DNA from: Fistularia commersonii
Taxonomy: Eukaryota; Chordata; Actinopteri; Syngnathiformes; Fistulariidae
Assembly (NCBI GenBank): GCA_037954325.1
Contig: JBBMNZ010000053.1
Coordinates: 638,501-702,500 of the forward strand
DNA length: 64,000 bases
Direction of reading: 5' to 3'
Part shown: positions 35,454 through 47,038 of the stretch, in pieces
Position numbering within the stretch: position 1 is the first letter of the stretch
Layout: each line of letters starts with the position of its first letter
Position numbers and translations under genes: made by a program
The notes under the pieces: generated by a model
Databases searched by the model: none
What the model saw: only the letters and a program-made list of their open reading frames with translations
Told to the model about the DNA's origin: nothing

Positions 35454-36630
35454 CTTTGTGTATGTGTGTGATAGTTTGTTTTGGTGGGGGGGGGGGGGGT
35501 CACGGACAAGGAGTACCAGGGCACACACATGTGAATGAGTGGAGGAGCTAATGTTTGTTTGGTTGTGGATGCGTTTCGGCTAAAGCTATTAGCACAGCTA
35601 TGAAGACTTCAGGTGTGTGTATGAGTGTATATGTGTGTCTGTGTGTGTGTGAGTGTCTTTGTGTGTGTGAGAGGCTCTTTTGGTGGGGGGGGGTCGCGGA
35701 CAGGGAGTACCATAGGGCACACACATGTGAATGAGTGGATGAGCTAATGTTTGTTTGGTTGTGGATGCGTTTCGGCTAATGCTATTAGCACAGCTATGAT
35801 GAGTTAAGGTGTGTGTGTATGTGTGTGTGTGTGTGTGTTTGTGTGTTTTTGTGTGTGTGTGAGTGATTTTGTGTGAGAGTTTGTTTAGGTGGGGGGGGGA
35901 GTACCAGGGCCCATAGCGGAGGAGCGGTGGAGCTGAGAAGCGGAGGAGCGGAGGAGCGGAGGTAATGTTTCTTCTCTCAGAGGCGGGGAAGCTTGGGGGC
36001 AGAACCCCTTAGACGGGCTAATGTGAGCATTCTCCGGACATAGATCCCCCGGTCGTATGATTGGAGCTGCCGGACCATTGGGCACACACATGTGAATGAG
36101 TGGATGAGCTAATGTTTGTTTGGTTGTGGATGCGTTTCGGCTAATGCTATTAGCACAGCTAAGATGAGTTAAGGTGTGTGTGTGTGTGTGTCTGTGTGTG
36201 TGTTCGTGTGTGTGTGTGTGTGTGTGAGTTTGTTTAGGTGGGGGGGGGGGGGCGCGGACAGGGAGTACCAGGGCCTCGAGCAGATGAGCTGAGGAGCGGA
36301 GGAGGGCAGATGCCCGGCCTTGATTCGCTTATGTCCAGCGGTTCGGGAATTCCAGGGCCCAAAGCGGAGGAGCAGTGGTGCTGAGAAGCGGAGGAGCGGA
36401 GGAGCGGAGTAGCAGACGTATAGTTTCTCCTCTCAGAGGCGGGGAAGCTTGGGGGCATCAGAACCCCTTAGACGGGCTAATGTGAGCATTCTCCGGACAT
36501 AGATCCCCCGAACGTATGATTGGAGCTCCCGGACCATTGGGCACACACATGTGAATGAGTGGATGAGCTAATGTTTGTTTGGTTGTGGATGCGTTTCGGC
36601 TAATGCTATTAGCACAGCTATGATGAGTTA

Positions 36631-36667
<37 letters not shown>

Positions 36668-38600
36668 TGTTTGTTTGTTTTTGTGTCTGTGTGAGGGTGG
36701 TCATGTGTGTGTGTGTGAGAGTTTGTTTAGGTGGAGGGGGGGTACCAAGGCCCATCGCGGAAGAGCGGTGGAGCGGAGAAGCGGAGGAATGGAGGAGCGG
36801 AGGTCATTTTTCTCTTCTCAAAGGCAGAGGATGGGAAGTTTGGGGGCAGTCGGACGCTTTAGACCAGCCACTGTGAGCCTTCTCCAGATATAGATCCCCC
36901 GGACGTATGATTGGAGCTCCCGGACCATTGGGCACACACATGTGAATGAGTGGATGAGCTAATGTTTGTTTGGTAGTGGATGCGTTTCGGCTAATGCTAT
37001 TAGCACAGCTATGATGAGTTAAGGTGTGTTTGTGTATGTGTGTGTGTGTGCGTGTGTGTGTTTGTGTGTTTTTGTGTGTGAGTGAGTGTGTTTAGGTGGG
37101 GGGGGGGGGTACCAGGGCCCATAGCCGAGGAGCGGTGGAGCTGAGAAGCGGAGGAGCGGAGTAGCGGAGGTATTGTTTCTCCTCTCAGAGGCGGGGAATC
37201 TTGGGAGCTATTAGCACAGGTATGATGACTTAAGGTGTGTGTGTGTGTGCGTGTGTTTGTGTGTTTGTGTGTTGTGTGTTCTTGTGTGTGTGTGTGTTGT
37301 GTGTGTGTTTGTGTGTGCGTTTGTGTATATGTGTGTGACAATTTGTTTAGGTGGGGGGGGGGGGGCGCGGACAGGGGGTAGCTGGGCCTGGAGCGGATGA
37401 GCTGTGGAGCGGATGGAGGGCAAAGGCACGTCCCATAATTCTCCTGAGTCCGGCGGATCGGGAGTACCAGGGCCCATAGCGGAGGAGCGGAGGAGCGGTG
37501 GAGCGGAGAAGCGAACCATTGGGCACACACATGTGAATGAGTGGATGAGCTAATGTTTGTTTGGTTGTGGATGCATTTCGGCTAATGCTATTAGCACAAC
37601 TATGATGACTTAATGTGTGTATGTGTGTCAGTGTGTGTGTGTGTGTGTGAGTGTCTTTGTGTATGTGTGTGATAGTTTGTTTTGGTGGGGGGGGGGGTCG
37701 CGGACACGGAGTACCAGGGCACACACATGTGAATGAGTGGATGAGCTAATGTTTGTTTGGTTGTGGATGCGTTTCGGCTAAAGCTATTAGCACAGCTATG
37801 ATGAGTTAAGGTGTGTGTGTATGTGTGTGTGTGTGTGTTTGTGTGTTTTTGTGTGTGTGTGAGTGATTTTGTGTGAGAGTTTGTTTAGGTGGGGGGGGGG
37901 GAGTACCAGGGCCCATAGCGGAGGAGCGGTGGAGCTGAGAAGCGGAGGAGCAGAGGAGCGAAGGTAATGTTTCTTCTCTCAGAGGCGGGGAAGCTTGGGG
38001 GCAGAAGAACCCCTTAGACGGGCTAATGCTCACATTCTCCGGACATAGATCCCCCGGACGTATGATTGGAGCTCCCGGACCATTGGGCACACACATGTGA
38101 ATGAGTGGATGAGCTAATGTTTGTTTGGTCGTGGATGCGTTTCGGCTAATGCTATTAGCACAGCTATGATGAGTTAAGGTGTGTTTGTGTGTGTGTTTGT
38201 GTGTGTGTATGTGTGTGTGTGTGCGTGTGTGTGTTTGTGTGTTTTTGTGTGTGTGTGAGTGTGTTTAGGTGGGGGGGTTACCAGGGCCCATAGCGGAGGA
38301 GCGGTGGAGCTGAGAAGCGGAGTAGCGGAGGTATTTTTTCTCCTCTCAGAGGCGGGGAAGCTTGGGAGCTATTAGCACAGGTATGATGACTTAAGGTGTG
38401 TGTGTGTGTGTGTGTGTTTGTGTGTTTGTGTGTTCTTGTGTGTTTGTGTGTTCTTGTGTGTGTGTGTGTGTGTGTTTGTGTGTGCGATTGTGTATATGTG
38501 TGTGACAGTTTGTTTAGGTGGGGGGGGGGGCGCGGACAGGGGGTAGCTGGGCCTGGAGCGGATGAGCTGTGGAGCGGATGGAGGGCAGAAGCACGTCCCA
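33826..38600. repeat. Satellite A block 4
   Basis: The array returns to composite TG/poly-G monomers with the hairpin GCTAATGCTATTAGC, GTACCAGGGCC boxes and short octamer runs. It is interrupted at 38601 by a LINE tail inserted in the string CACGTCCCA|TAATTCTCC. No gene is seen. Confidence 0.9.
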
Positions 38601-38996
38601 TTCAGCCGCCGGCAACCATAAAAACCTATCTTTAACTTAAAAACAAACAAAAATGTGCAATATCTCATTTCTGTGCAATATTCAGAAACTGTGCAATATT
38701 TCATCTCATAACAGCTACATTGTGCAATATTTCATCTCATCTCATAACAGCTACACTATAATGTTCCCTTCTATCATACTATTGCGCACTCCTTACCCCA
38801 CTTGTTACTAAGACACTTATAGTTTTATCAGTGCTTACTAAGACACTCTATAGTTTCACTGAAACACTTTATAGTTTATAGTTTATTTTTATTTATAATT
38901 CTGCCTTTCTTTTATTATTTATTACTGTTATATTTTCTGTAACTCTGGCACTGCAATTTCCTTCGGGATTAATAAAGTTGTTCTGATTCTTATTCT
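38601..38996 (+). mobile_element. CR1/L2-like LINE 3' end (396 bp)
   Basis: This is an AT-rich insertion with four copies of GTGCAATAT in its left half. It ends GGGATTAATAAAGTTG followed by TTCTGATTCTTATTCT. An AATAAAG string followed by short TTCTGATTCT-type repeats is typical of CR1/L2-group LINE tails in fish. Comparison with an empty monomer (about 1303-1320) shows a clean insertion without a target-site duplication. No coding sequence remains. Family assignment is by tail style only. Confidence 0.65.
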
Positions 38997-39941
38997 TAAT
39001 TCTCCTGAGTCCGGCGGATCGGGAGTACCAGGGCCCATAGTGGAGGAGTGGTGGAGCGGAGAAGCGGACCATTGGGCACACACATGTGAATGAGTGGATG
39101 AGCTAATGTTTGTTTGGTTGTGGATGCGTTCAGCTAATGCTACTAGCACAGCTATGATGACTTAATGTGTGTATGTGTGTCAGTGTGTGTGTGTGTGTGA
39201 GTGTCTTTGTGTATGTGTGTGATAGTTTGTTTTGGTGGGGGGGGGGGGGTCGCGGACACGGAGTACCAGGGCACACACATGTGAATGAGTGGATGAGCTA
39301 ATGTTTGTTTGGTTGTGGATGCGTTTCGGCTAAAGCTATTAGCACAGCTATGAAGACTTAAGGTATGTGTATGTGATTATGTGTGTGTCTGTGTGTGTGT
39401 GAGTGTCTTTGTGTGTGTGTGTGTGTGAGAGAGGCTCTTTTGGTGGGGGGGGGGGGTCGTGGACAGGGAGTACCATTGGGCACACACATGTGAATGAGTG
39501 GTTTAGCTAATGTTTGTTTGGTTGTGAATGCGTTTCGGCTAATGCTATTAGCACAGCTATGATAAGTTCAGGTGTGTGTGTATGTGTGTGTGTGTGTGTT
39601 TGTGTGTTTTTGTGTGTGTGTGAGTGATTTTGTGTGAGAGTTTGTTTAGGTGGGGGGGAGGGGGGGAGTACCAGGGCCCATCGCGGAGGAGCGGTGGAGC
39701 TGAGAAGCGGAGGAGCAGAGGAGCGGAGGTAATGTTTCTTCTCTCAGAGGCGGGGAAGCTTGGGGGCAGAAGAACCCCTTAGACGGGCTAATGTGAGCAT
39801 TCTCCGGACATAGATCACCCGGTAGTATGATTGGAGCTGCCGGACCATTGGGCACACACATGTGAATGAGTGGATGAGCTAATGTTTGTTTGGTTGTGGA
39901 TGCGTTTCGGCTAATGCTATTAGCACAGCTAAGATGAGTTA

Positions 39942-39990
<49 letters not shown>

Positions 39991-40170
39991 TTTTTGTGTC
40001 TGTGTGAGTGTGTTCGTGTGTGTATGTGTGAGAGTTTGTTTAGGTGGGGGGGGTACCAGGGCCCATCGCGGAGGAGCGGAGGAGCGGTGGAGCGGAGAAG
40101 CGGAGGAATGGAGGAGCGGAGGTAATGTTTCTCTTCTCAATGGCAGAGGATGGGAAGTTTAGGGGCAGTA
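38997..40170. repeat. Satellite A block 5
   Basis: The monomer interrupted at 38600 resumes with TAATTCTCCTGAGTCCGG. Several composite monomers follow, the last with a TG tract at about 39944-39988. It ends in a sharp switch at about 40170 (AGGACGCCGGTGCGAGCG) to module M. Confidence 0.88.
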
Positions 40171-40495
40171 GGACGCCGGTGCGAGCGATGCGTTTCAAGG
40201 CGTATTGCATGTGTGTATGGAGGGGGGGGGTCTACAGGACACCGCGGACCGGCAATGGTGCACCTTCTCCGGACATCGATCCCCGAAACGTCGGCGTGGA
40301 GCTCCCGGAGCAGCCGGCGTGTACATGTGAATGAATGGAGGAGCTAATGTGTGTGTGTGGGGTGGTGGTGGTGTGTGTGTGGGGGGGGGGGGGGCGTTTC
40401 GGCTAATGCTATCAGCACAGCTATGATTATCCCCAGAACGTTGAGAACGAGCTCCCGGAACTCCAGACATGCGTATATAAAAGAGTGGAATTAAG
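40171..40495. repeat. Module M, direct duplicate of about 12197-12502
   Basis: It contains the same GCGATGCGTTTCAAGGCG, poly-G, ACAGGACACCGCGGACC and GTGAATGAATGGAGGAG order as the copy near 12.2 kb. The two GGGG-rich tracts differ in length. It continues without a break into the TG tract and the L1-like LINE, as in the first copy. Confidence 0.8.
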
Positions 40496-40507
40496 GTGTG
40501 TGTGAGT

Positions 40508-40552
<45 letters not shown>

Positions 40553-40557
40553 TGTGT

Positions 40558-40604
<47 letters not shown>

Positions 40605-40606
40605 GG
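40496..40606. repeat. (TG)n microsatellite
   Basis: This TG tract of about 110 bp, with a few TC or GA interruptions, is the counterpart of the tract at 12503-12608. Confidence 0.95.
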
Positions 40607-42742
40607 ACAGAAATAATGTCGGGGACAGAAATTGTTATTAGCCTGCTGGCAGATGACACAACCTTAGTTTTGAAAAATGAACATCAAGTCCCAATAAGCG
40701 TTGAAAAAATTAAAACATTCTCCAAGGCTTCAGGATTGTCATTAAACTTAAAGAAATGCAAACTTCTTGAGCTGCATGACTCACCACTAAAGGAAATCAG
40801 TAATGTTCCTATCAAATCAGAAATAAAATACTTGAGCATTTTCCTATCTAAGGACCAAAAGTTAAATCAATCCAGGAACATTGAATCTAAACTGAATCAA
40901 AGTAAAGCTAAATTGAATATATTGCTCCAAAGAGATTTATCAATATTAGGCCCGATATATTTGACTAAAATGGAATGTTTATCCAGATGTATATACCCAG
41001 TGTATTCCAATGCTGCTCCAAATCAACTCATAAAATCTATTAACCAAATAAATTTCAACTTTATCTGGAGGAACAGACCACACCATCTAAAAAACTCTCA
41101 TATGGTGAAAGAAACAAGTGAAGGAGGGCTGAAAGTGATAGAGTTGGACTGCCTGAATGGGACATTGAAGGTGAACTGGTTGAAATCCTGGATCAAACAT
41201 CATCATTCTTTCTGGTATTGTACTCCAAACTACTTATTCAACATAGTCGGCAGCCTAAGTCTTCTACTTATCTCTGACTTGGATATCAACAAGATTCCTG
41301 TCCAATTTTCAGAGTTCCATAAACAAATACTATTATACTGGAAAATGATATATGTACACAATTTCTCACCACACAGTACAATAATTTGGAACAATAGATA
41401 TGTACTGCGTGGCAACAAACCTCTGTTTTACAAGGAATGCTTTGAGAAAGGTATATGGTCAATAATTGACTTGATGGATGACAATGGCAGTCGTCTAGAC
41501 TATGAACAGTTCTGTACTACACACAGATTTAAGCCTCCCATATTAGAGTTGATAAAGTCACGAAACGCACTGCCTCGACAATTTGTATTCCTGACCAAAA
41601 ATATAATGACGCACCGAACCGTACAACCACAGTTACCCTGACTATCACTCCAGGGAATCTCAATTCTGGACAGAAAGTGCAGCAACTCCTTTATTAGGAC
41701 ATGTTTCACAGGAAACTTATTCCCTGGACGTCAAAACAAAAATAATATTTGAAATAAATTTGATAAGGAATCGATTGCCACGCTGCGAACTATGTGTCTG
41801 ACTCTACCCATACCCCCCAAGGCAAGAAGAGACCCACTTCTAAATTATGAATGACATCTACCCATCTAAGGAATTATTGCGGGTACGCTTTACTTTTGAA
41901 GATAATATTTGTACATTTTGTGAAGACAACATTGAAACCACTGACCATATATTTTTTCTCATTCTCATTCCATCATCACCAGTTTCCCTCTCAAAAGATG
42001 ATATCACATTTGGTTTACTTATAAGCAACATAACAGATGAACTCTATGTCAATGTTCTTTTAGGCCTGGCCAAGTTCTTCATTCACAAAAACAGAATGCA
42101 AAAATGCTCCCCAAATTTTAATTTCTTCATAAACGATTTTGAATTATAAAAAAAAATCCTTAAAACTTATGGAAAAATCCAAAAACTAAAAAATATACAG
42201 TTACCCATGTCTGAGATTCCTTTTTTTTGGAAAAAAAAAACAACAACTTAATTACATGTGTATTCCTCTTGCAATTTTTTTTTCGTTTTAATTTTTTATT
42301 TGTCTATCTATTGATTTAATTATTTCCTTTTAATTTCTTTTTTTTGTCTAGCACTGTAAATTTCTCACAAACCGTTAACACTATTAACTTCTGATTACAT
42401 ACAGAACAAATGTCCTTATGTCCGTTGCTTCCTCATCCCTGGTTGTTTCATTGACATTCAGTTCTACCTTGCCATGTTTATTTGTACATTTGTATATTTG
42501 TGTGTACTATTTATGTTCAATTAAAAACAGTTTGATGTCTGAGATTCCTTGTGAACGGCCAACTTAATTACATGTTGTATTCCCCTTGCAATTTTTTTTT
42601 TAGTTTTTAATTTTATTTTTCTATCTATTTATTTAATTATTTCCTTTTAATTTTCTGTTTTTGTCCAGCATTAAAAATTTCTCGCAAACCGTTAACACTA
42701 TTAACTTCTGATTACATACAGAACGAATGCCCTTATGCCCTT
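40607..42742 (+). mobile_element. L1/Tx1-like LINE, 5'-truncated duplicate
   Basis: It is a near-identical counterpart of 12609-14756, truncated at the same base and with the same upstream TG tract and module M. The tandemly repeated 3' UTR is also present. It ends near 42742, where GAGCGGAGGAG satellite sequence resumes. The shared truncation and flank show duplication of one insertion. Confidence 0.83.
40616..42149 (+). pseudogene. L1-like ORF2 C-terminal fragment, second copy
   Basis: It has the same domain content as the fragment at 12621-14154: LADD motif, thumb, C-terminal region ending FFINDFEL. It has an extra private stop TGA at 41639-41641, where the sister copy has CGA. The later frame change near 41845 is shared. 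It is not functional. Confidence 0.8.
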
Positions 42743-43084
42743 AGGAGCGGAGGAGATGTTTCTCTTCTCAGAGGCGGCGAGGGGGGGGGGAGCAGGACCC
42801 CTTACCCTTATCCCCCGGACGTTTGAGTGGAGCTCCCGGACTTCCGGGCACGCACATGCGAATGACTGGATGACCGGGAGTGCCAGGGCCTGGAGCGGAT
42901 GAGCAGAGGAGAGGCGGAGGGCAGAAGCCCGGCCCAGTTCGGGAGTTCCAGGGTCCAAAGCGGGGGAGCGAAGAAGCGGAGGAGAGCAGAAGAGCAGAAG
43001 ACTGGCCCGGAATTCACCGAAGTCCCGCAGATCGGGAGTTCCAGGGCCCGGAGCGGAAGAGCGGAGGAGCGGAGGAGCGGAGCA
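42743..43084. repeat. Short satellite A/B segment, duplicate of the 15.56-15.9 kb transition
   Basis: It shares CTTCTCAGAGGCGGC, a poly-G run, GCACGCACATGCGAATG and the GGTCCAAAGCGGGGGAGC string with 15560-15900. It then ends in GGAGCGGAGCAAAGCGG, directly before an L1-like piece, as at about 11500. Confidence 0.8.
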
Positions 43085-43504
43085 AAGCGGAAGCCCGTCT
43101 TAACAACAAGGAAATTACAGATGAGGCTATAATTTCCACAGAAATCTTTAAATTCTATAGCCACCTATACACTTCGACATTATCAAAAAGCGATTGTGAC
43201 TCCTTTCCAACAAATATTCCTCAATATATCCCAAAAATAAACAACAACAAACAACATATGTTTGTTTTGTATATGTTTATATATAAACAACAAAAAATAT
43301 ACAGTTTGATGTCTGAGATTCCTTGTGAATCGCCAACTTAATTATATGTTGTATTCCCCTTGCAATCTTTTTCGTTTTAATTTTTTATTTGTCTATCTAT
43401 TGATTTAATTATTTCCTTTTAATTTCTTTTTTTGTCTAGCATTGTAAATTTCTCACAAACCGTTAACACTATTAACTTCTGATTACATACAGAACGAATG
43501 TCCT
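43085..43504 (+). mobile_element. L1/Tx1-like LINE, internally deleted copy, cut by a copia LTR
   Basis: This is the counterpart of 11518-12058: the same KEITDEAIISTEIFKFY-encoding piece joined directly to the 3' UTR. It stops at GTCCT (43500-43504), where the reverse-strand copia LTR begins. The remainder of its 3' UTR is not found to the right of the copia. Confidence 0.75.
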
Positions 43505-43860
43505 TGATGCGTTTAAGTTTGCAGCTTCTTCGTTTTCCATGTTTCGGAAGGAATTCACAAGTTTGCCTTGTTTGAATCGTCTTTTATTTTCTTCTTCACA
43601 GCTCCGGGAATCAACATCGGTTAGCCATGGGACATGTACAGTACAGAGTGAGGGAAAAATTCCCGCCAGCACCGCTATACCAAAAAAAAAACACTGACGT
43701 AGAAGTTAACGTCAAGTTAGCTGAACAGTCGCGAAAAACTAAAACAAGTCCCAAACCTTGTCATAAAGTGCCATGCATTTCCTGAGAGTAGATACAAATA
43801 CAACATATGTATACTAGAATGTAAACTCAAATAAAACTAATGAGATCACCTATCTCAACA
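43505..43860 (-). repeat. 3' LTR of copia family 1 copy 2 (356 bp)
   Basis: It has the same length and termini as the other family-1 LTRs. The distal end has one substitution (TGATGCG for TGTTGCG on the plus strand). It is flanked on its outer side by GTCCT, the complement of the AGGAC found before the LTR at 51487. Confidence 0.9.
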
Positions 43861-43902
43861 CCCCCTCTTGATCTCAACATCCAAAAAAAAACTTTGGACA
43901 TT

Positions 43903-44842
43903 TTAATTTCCAAAGAACCACTTTTTGAATTTTTCTATTTTTACCTTTGTCATGAGTTTTGTCGAGATGTCTGCCAACATGTCCTCTGATGGACAATAGA
44001 TAAGATTTATTTAACCCTCACTGAGTGCTTCACGAATGAAATGATATTTTACATCAATGTGTTTTGACCTTTGTCTGTTTACAGGATTCTTACTCAGTGC
44101 GATGGCCCCCTGATTGTCTCCGTAGATTGTTGTGCAACTGTACATTTTGTTTTCCATACCGTTTAACAGTTGAGACAGGTACATGTTTTCTTGTGCGGTG
44201 GTGGCTCGGCCGATGTATTCAGCCTCACATGTTGACAGGGCCACTGTGGGCTGTTTCCTTGACTTCCATGCAATGGCTGGGCCTTGTTTTGTTAAACTGA
44301 AACAGTAGCCTGTAGTGCTACGTCTGTCTTCTACAGATGATGCCCAGTCTGAATCACTGTAAGCTATCAGGTTCAAATCCTCCTTATTTGTCTTGAAACT
44401 TAGTTCATAATCAGCTGTCCCCTTCAAATACCTCAGAACATGTTTTGCAGCTACTAAGTTTTCTACTTTTGGCATTGCCAGATTCTGTGATAGTTTGCTC
44501 ACTATCCAGCTGATATCAGGTCTGGTGCAAGTCATGGCATAAATAAGACTGCCTACAATCTCACGATATTCTTTGGGGTCGACAGGTTCACTTTGCTCAT
44601 TTTCATCAGCTACAGGGATGCCCTCTAATTTTTGCTCACTTGGAGTAGATCTTGCTTTACATTCTGACATTCCAAATCTCTCTAGCATTTTTAGGATGTA
44701 CTTTGATTTCATCCCCCTTTTGTTCAAATTGTATGCCCAAAAAATATGATAGTTTCCCCAGGTCTTTCATGTTGAACTTGAATTTCATGTTCTGTTTAAA
44801 TGTGCTGAGTGCATCATTGCTGCTTGCTGCAATAATGAAATC
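43903..44842 (-). pseudogene. RT/RNase H end of copia family 1 copy 2
   Basis: It encodes the RT end and RNase H (AYSDSDWASS, STCEAEYIG, YGDNQGAIA). Compared with copy 3 it has a 14-nt deletion near 44710 between two CAAA repeats, which shifts the frame. It also carries the TAA just after the Ser-Glu-Gly codons (near 44010), the same stop as in copies 1 and 3. Confidence 0.85.
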
Positions 44843-46904
44843 TTCTTCTTCTTCTTTTGGCTTTTCCCGTCAGGGGTCGCCACAGCGAGTCAACCTTCTC
44901 CATCTAACCCTATTCTCTGTATCTTCCTCTCTCACACCAGCTACCTTCATATCCTCTCTCACTACGTCCATAAATCTTCTCTTTGGTCTTCCTCGAGACC
45001 TATTGCCTGGCAGCTCCATTTCCAGCATCCGTCTACCAATATATTCACTATCTCTTCTCTGTACATGACCGAACCATCTCAGTCTGGCTTCTCTGACCTT
45101 CTCTCCAAAACATCAAACATGTGCCGTCCCTCTGATAGACTCATTCCTGATCCTATCCATCCTGGTCACTCCCAAAGAGAACCTCAACATCTTCATCTCT
45201 GCAACCTCTAGTTCTGTCTGCTGTCTTTTGGTCATTGGAACAGTTTCTAGTCCAAACATCATCGCTGGTCTCACCACTGTCTTGTACACCTTTCCTTTTA
45301 TTCTGGCCGATAGTCTTCTATCACATAGTACCCCTGACACTTTTCTCCAGCCATTCCAACCTGCTTGGACCCGTCTCTTCACCTCTTTTACGCACTCTCC
45401 GTTGCTCTGGACTGTTGACCCTAAGTACCTGAAATCCTCCAGCTTCTTGATCTCCACTCCCTGTAGCCTCACCGCTCCACCCGAGTTCCTCTCGTTCACA
45501 CACATATATTCTGTCTTGCTGTGACTAACTTTCATTCCTCTCCTTTCCAGAGCATACCTCCACCTCTCTAGATTTTCCTCTACCTGTTGTCTGCTCTCAC
45601 TACAGATCACAATGTCATCCGCAAACATCATGGTCCATGGGGATTCCTGTCTAACCTCATCTGTCAGCCTACCCATCACCATTGCGAACAAGAAGGGGCT
45701 CAGAGCTGATCCCTGATGGAGTCCCACCTCCACCTTGAACTTCTCGGTTACCCCTACAGCACACCGTACCAGTGTCTCACAGCTGGCATACATGTCCTGC
45801 ACCAGTCTAACATACTTCTCTGCCACTCCAGACTTCCTCATAATACCAGATAATACCTCCACAATACCAGAGCTCCTCTCTTGGCACCCTGTCATATGCT
45901 TTTTCTAGGTCTACGAAAACGCAATGCAGCTCCCTCTGGCCTTCTCTGTACTTTTCTATTAGCATTCTCAACGCAAATACTGCATCTGTAGTACTCTTCC
46001 TAGGCATGAAGCCATACTGCTGTTCACAAATGCTGACTTCTGCTCTCAGTCTAGTTTCCACTACTCTTTCCCATAACTTCATTGTATGGCTCATCAACTT
46101 TATCCCTCTGTAGTTGCCACAATTCTGCACATCCCCTTTATTCTTAAAAATAGGCACCATCACACTTTGTCTCCATTCTTCAGGCATCTTCTCACTCTCT
46201 AAGATCCTGTTGAATAATCTAGTCAGAAAATCTACCGCTGCCTCTCCTAGACACTTCCACACCTCCACAGGTATATCATCAGGACCAACTGCTTTTCCAC
46301 TCTTCATCCTCTTCAATGCCTTCCTCACTTCACTTTTACTCATTTTTGCTACTTTGTGGTCTACAATAATCACCTCTTCTACCCTTGCCTCTCTTTCATT
46401 TTCCACATTCATCAGCTCTTCAAAGTACTCTTTCCATCTTCCTGTCACTCTTCTAGCATCTGTCAATACATTTCCCTCTCTGTCCTTTATCACCCGGACC
46501 TGCTGTACATCCTTTCCATCTTTATCTCTCTGTTTCGCCAACTTGTATAGATCATTTTCAGCCTCCTTACTATCCAACCGAGCATACAAGTCATCATAAG
46601 CCCTTTGTTTTGCCTTTGCTACCTCTATCTTTACCTTTCGCCGCATCTCCCTGAACTCCTGTCTGTTCTCTTCAGTCCTCTCAGTATCCCACTTCTTCTT
46701 CGCTAACCATTTTCTCTGTATACACTCCTGCACTTCCTCATTCCACCACCAAGTCTCCTTATCTACTTTCCTTCCAGATGACACACCAAGTACTCTTCTA
46801 CCTGTCTCCCTGATCACACTAGCTGTTGTTGTCCAATCATCTGGAAGCTCTCCCTGACCACCCAGACCCTTTCTCAACTCCTCCCTGAAAACCATGCAAC
46901 ACTC
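44843..46904 (-). mobile_element. RTE-like non-LTR retrotransposon, 5'-truncated, nested in copia
   Basis: This 2062-bp minus-strand LINE has a TTC-rich (GAA on its own strand) tail at 44843-44856. It is bracketed by an 18-bp target-site duplication with one mismatch: TGCTGCAATAATGAAATC at 44825-44842 and TGCTGCAATAATTAAATC at 46905-46922. Short repeat tails instead of poly(A) and a single ORF are typical of RTE-group elements; the clade is not proven here. Confidence 0.85.
44870..46904 (-). pseudogene. LINE ORF fragment: linker, RT and C-terminal domain
   Basis: On the minus strand it reads a pre-RT region (ETWWWNEEVQECI), RT fingers (KSGKAVGPDDIPVEVWKCLG), NYRGIKLMSH, QQYGFMPRKSTTDA, FVDLEKAYDRVPREELW, GLHQGSALSPFLFAMVM, and the catalytic FADD, then a C-terminal RWFGHVQRRD region ending before 44870. 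The endonuclease is missing (5' truncation). A short tandem duplication of the CTGGTATT-type string near 45860-45895 shifts the frame, and a TGA at 45113-45115 replaces a CGA. It is not functional. Confidence 0.83.
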
Positions 46905-47024
46905 TGCTGCAATAATTAAATCATCTACCCAAAGCAAACCTTCTCCACGGCTCTAAACTCGTTCGTCGCCGCTACTCGGGGAACACCGGATGGCTTTCTC
47001 CCTCCGCTTCCTTACATTTTATGT

Positions 47025-47038
47025 CCGCTAGATGGCGG
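47025..47038 (+). promoter_or_regulatory. CTCF-like motif in module N
   Basis: CCGCTAGATGGCGG matches the CTCF core consensus CCASYAGRKGGCRS at 13 of 14 positions (G for A at position 3). It is conserved in the duplicate at 49278-49291. Binding is inferred from motif only. Confidence 0.4.

Larger units (their letters stand above)
43505..46933 (-). mobile_element. Ty1/copia family 1 copy 2 (5'-truncated, split by a LINE)
   Basis: On the minus strand this holds the 3' LTR (43505-43860), a CCCCCTCTTGATCTC polypurine tract in reverse, RNase H and the end of RT (to 44842). A LINE occupies 44843-46904. About 29 bp more of RT (46905-46933, including the WVDD codons) follow before an abrupt join to unrelated DNA. 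Gag, protease and integrase are missing. The protein is closer to copy 3 than to copy 1 (for example AMPKVENLVAAKHVLRYLKG in both). Confidence 0.88.

Noticed and set aside
45807..46937. A single fused protein beginning WVDDLIIAA and continuing into a LINE RT
   Set aside because: The first codons are copia RT from the antisense host element and the rest is the inserted LINE. The join is the target-site duplication.
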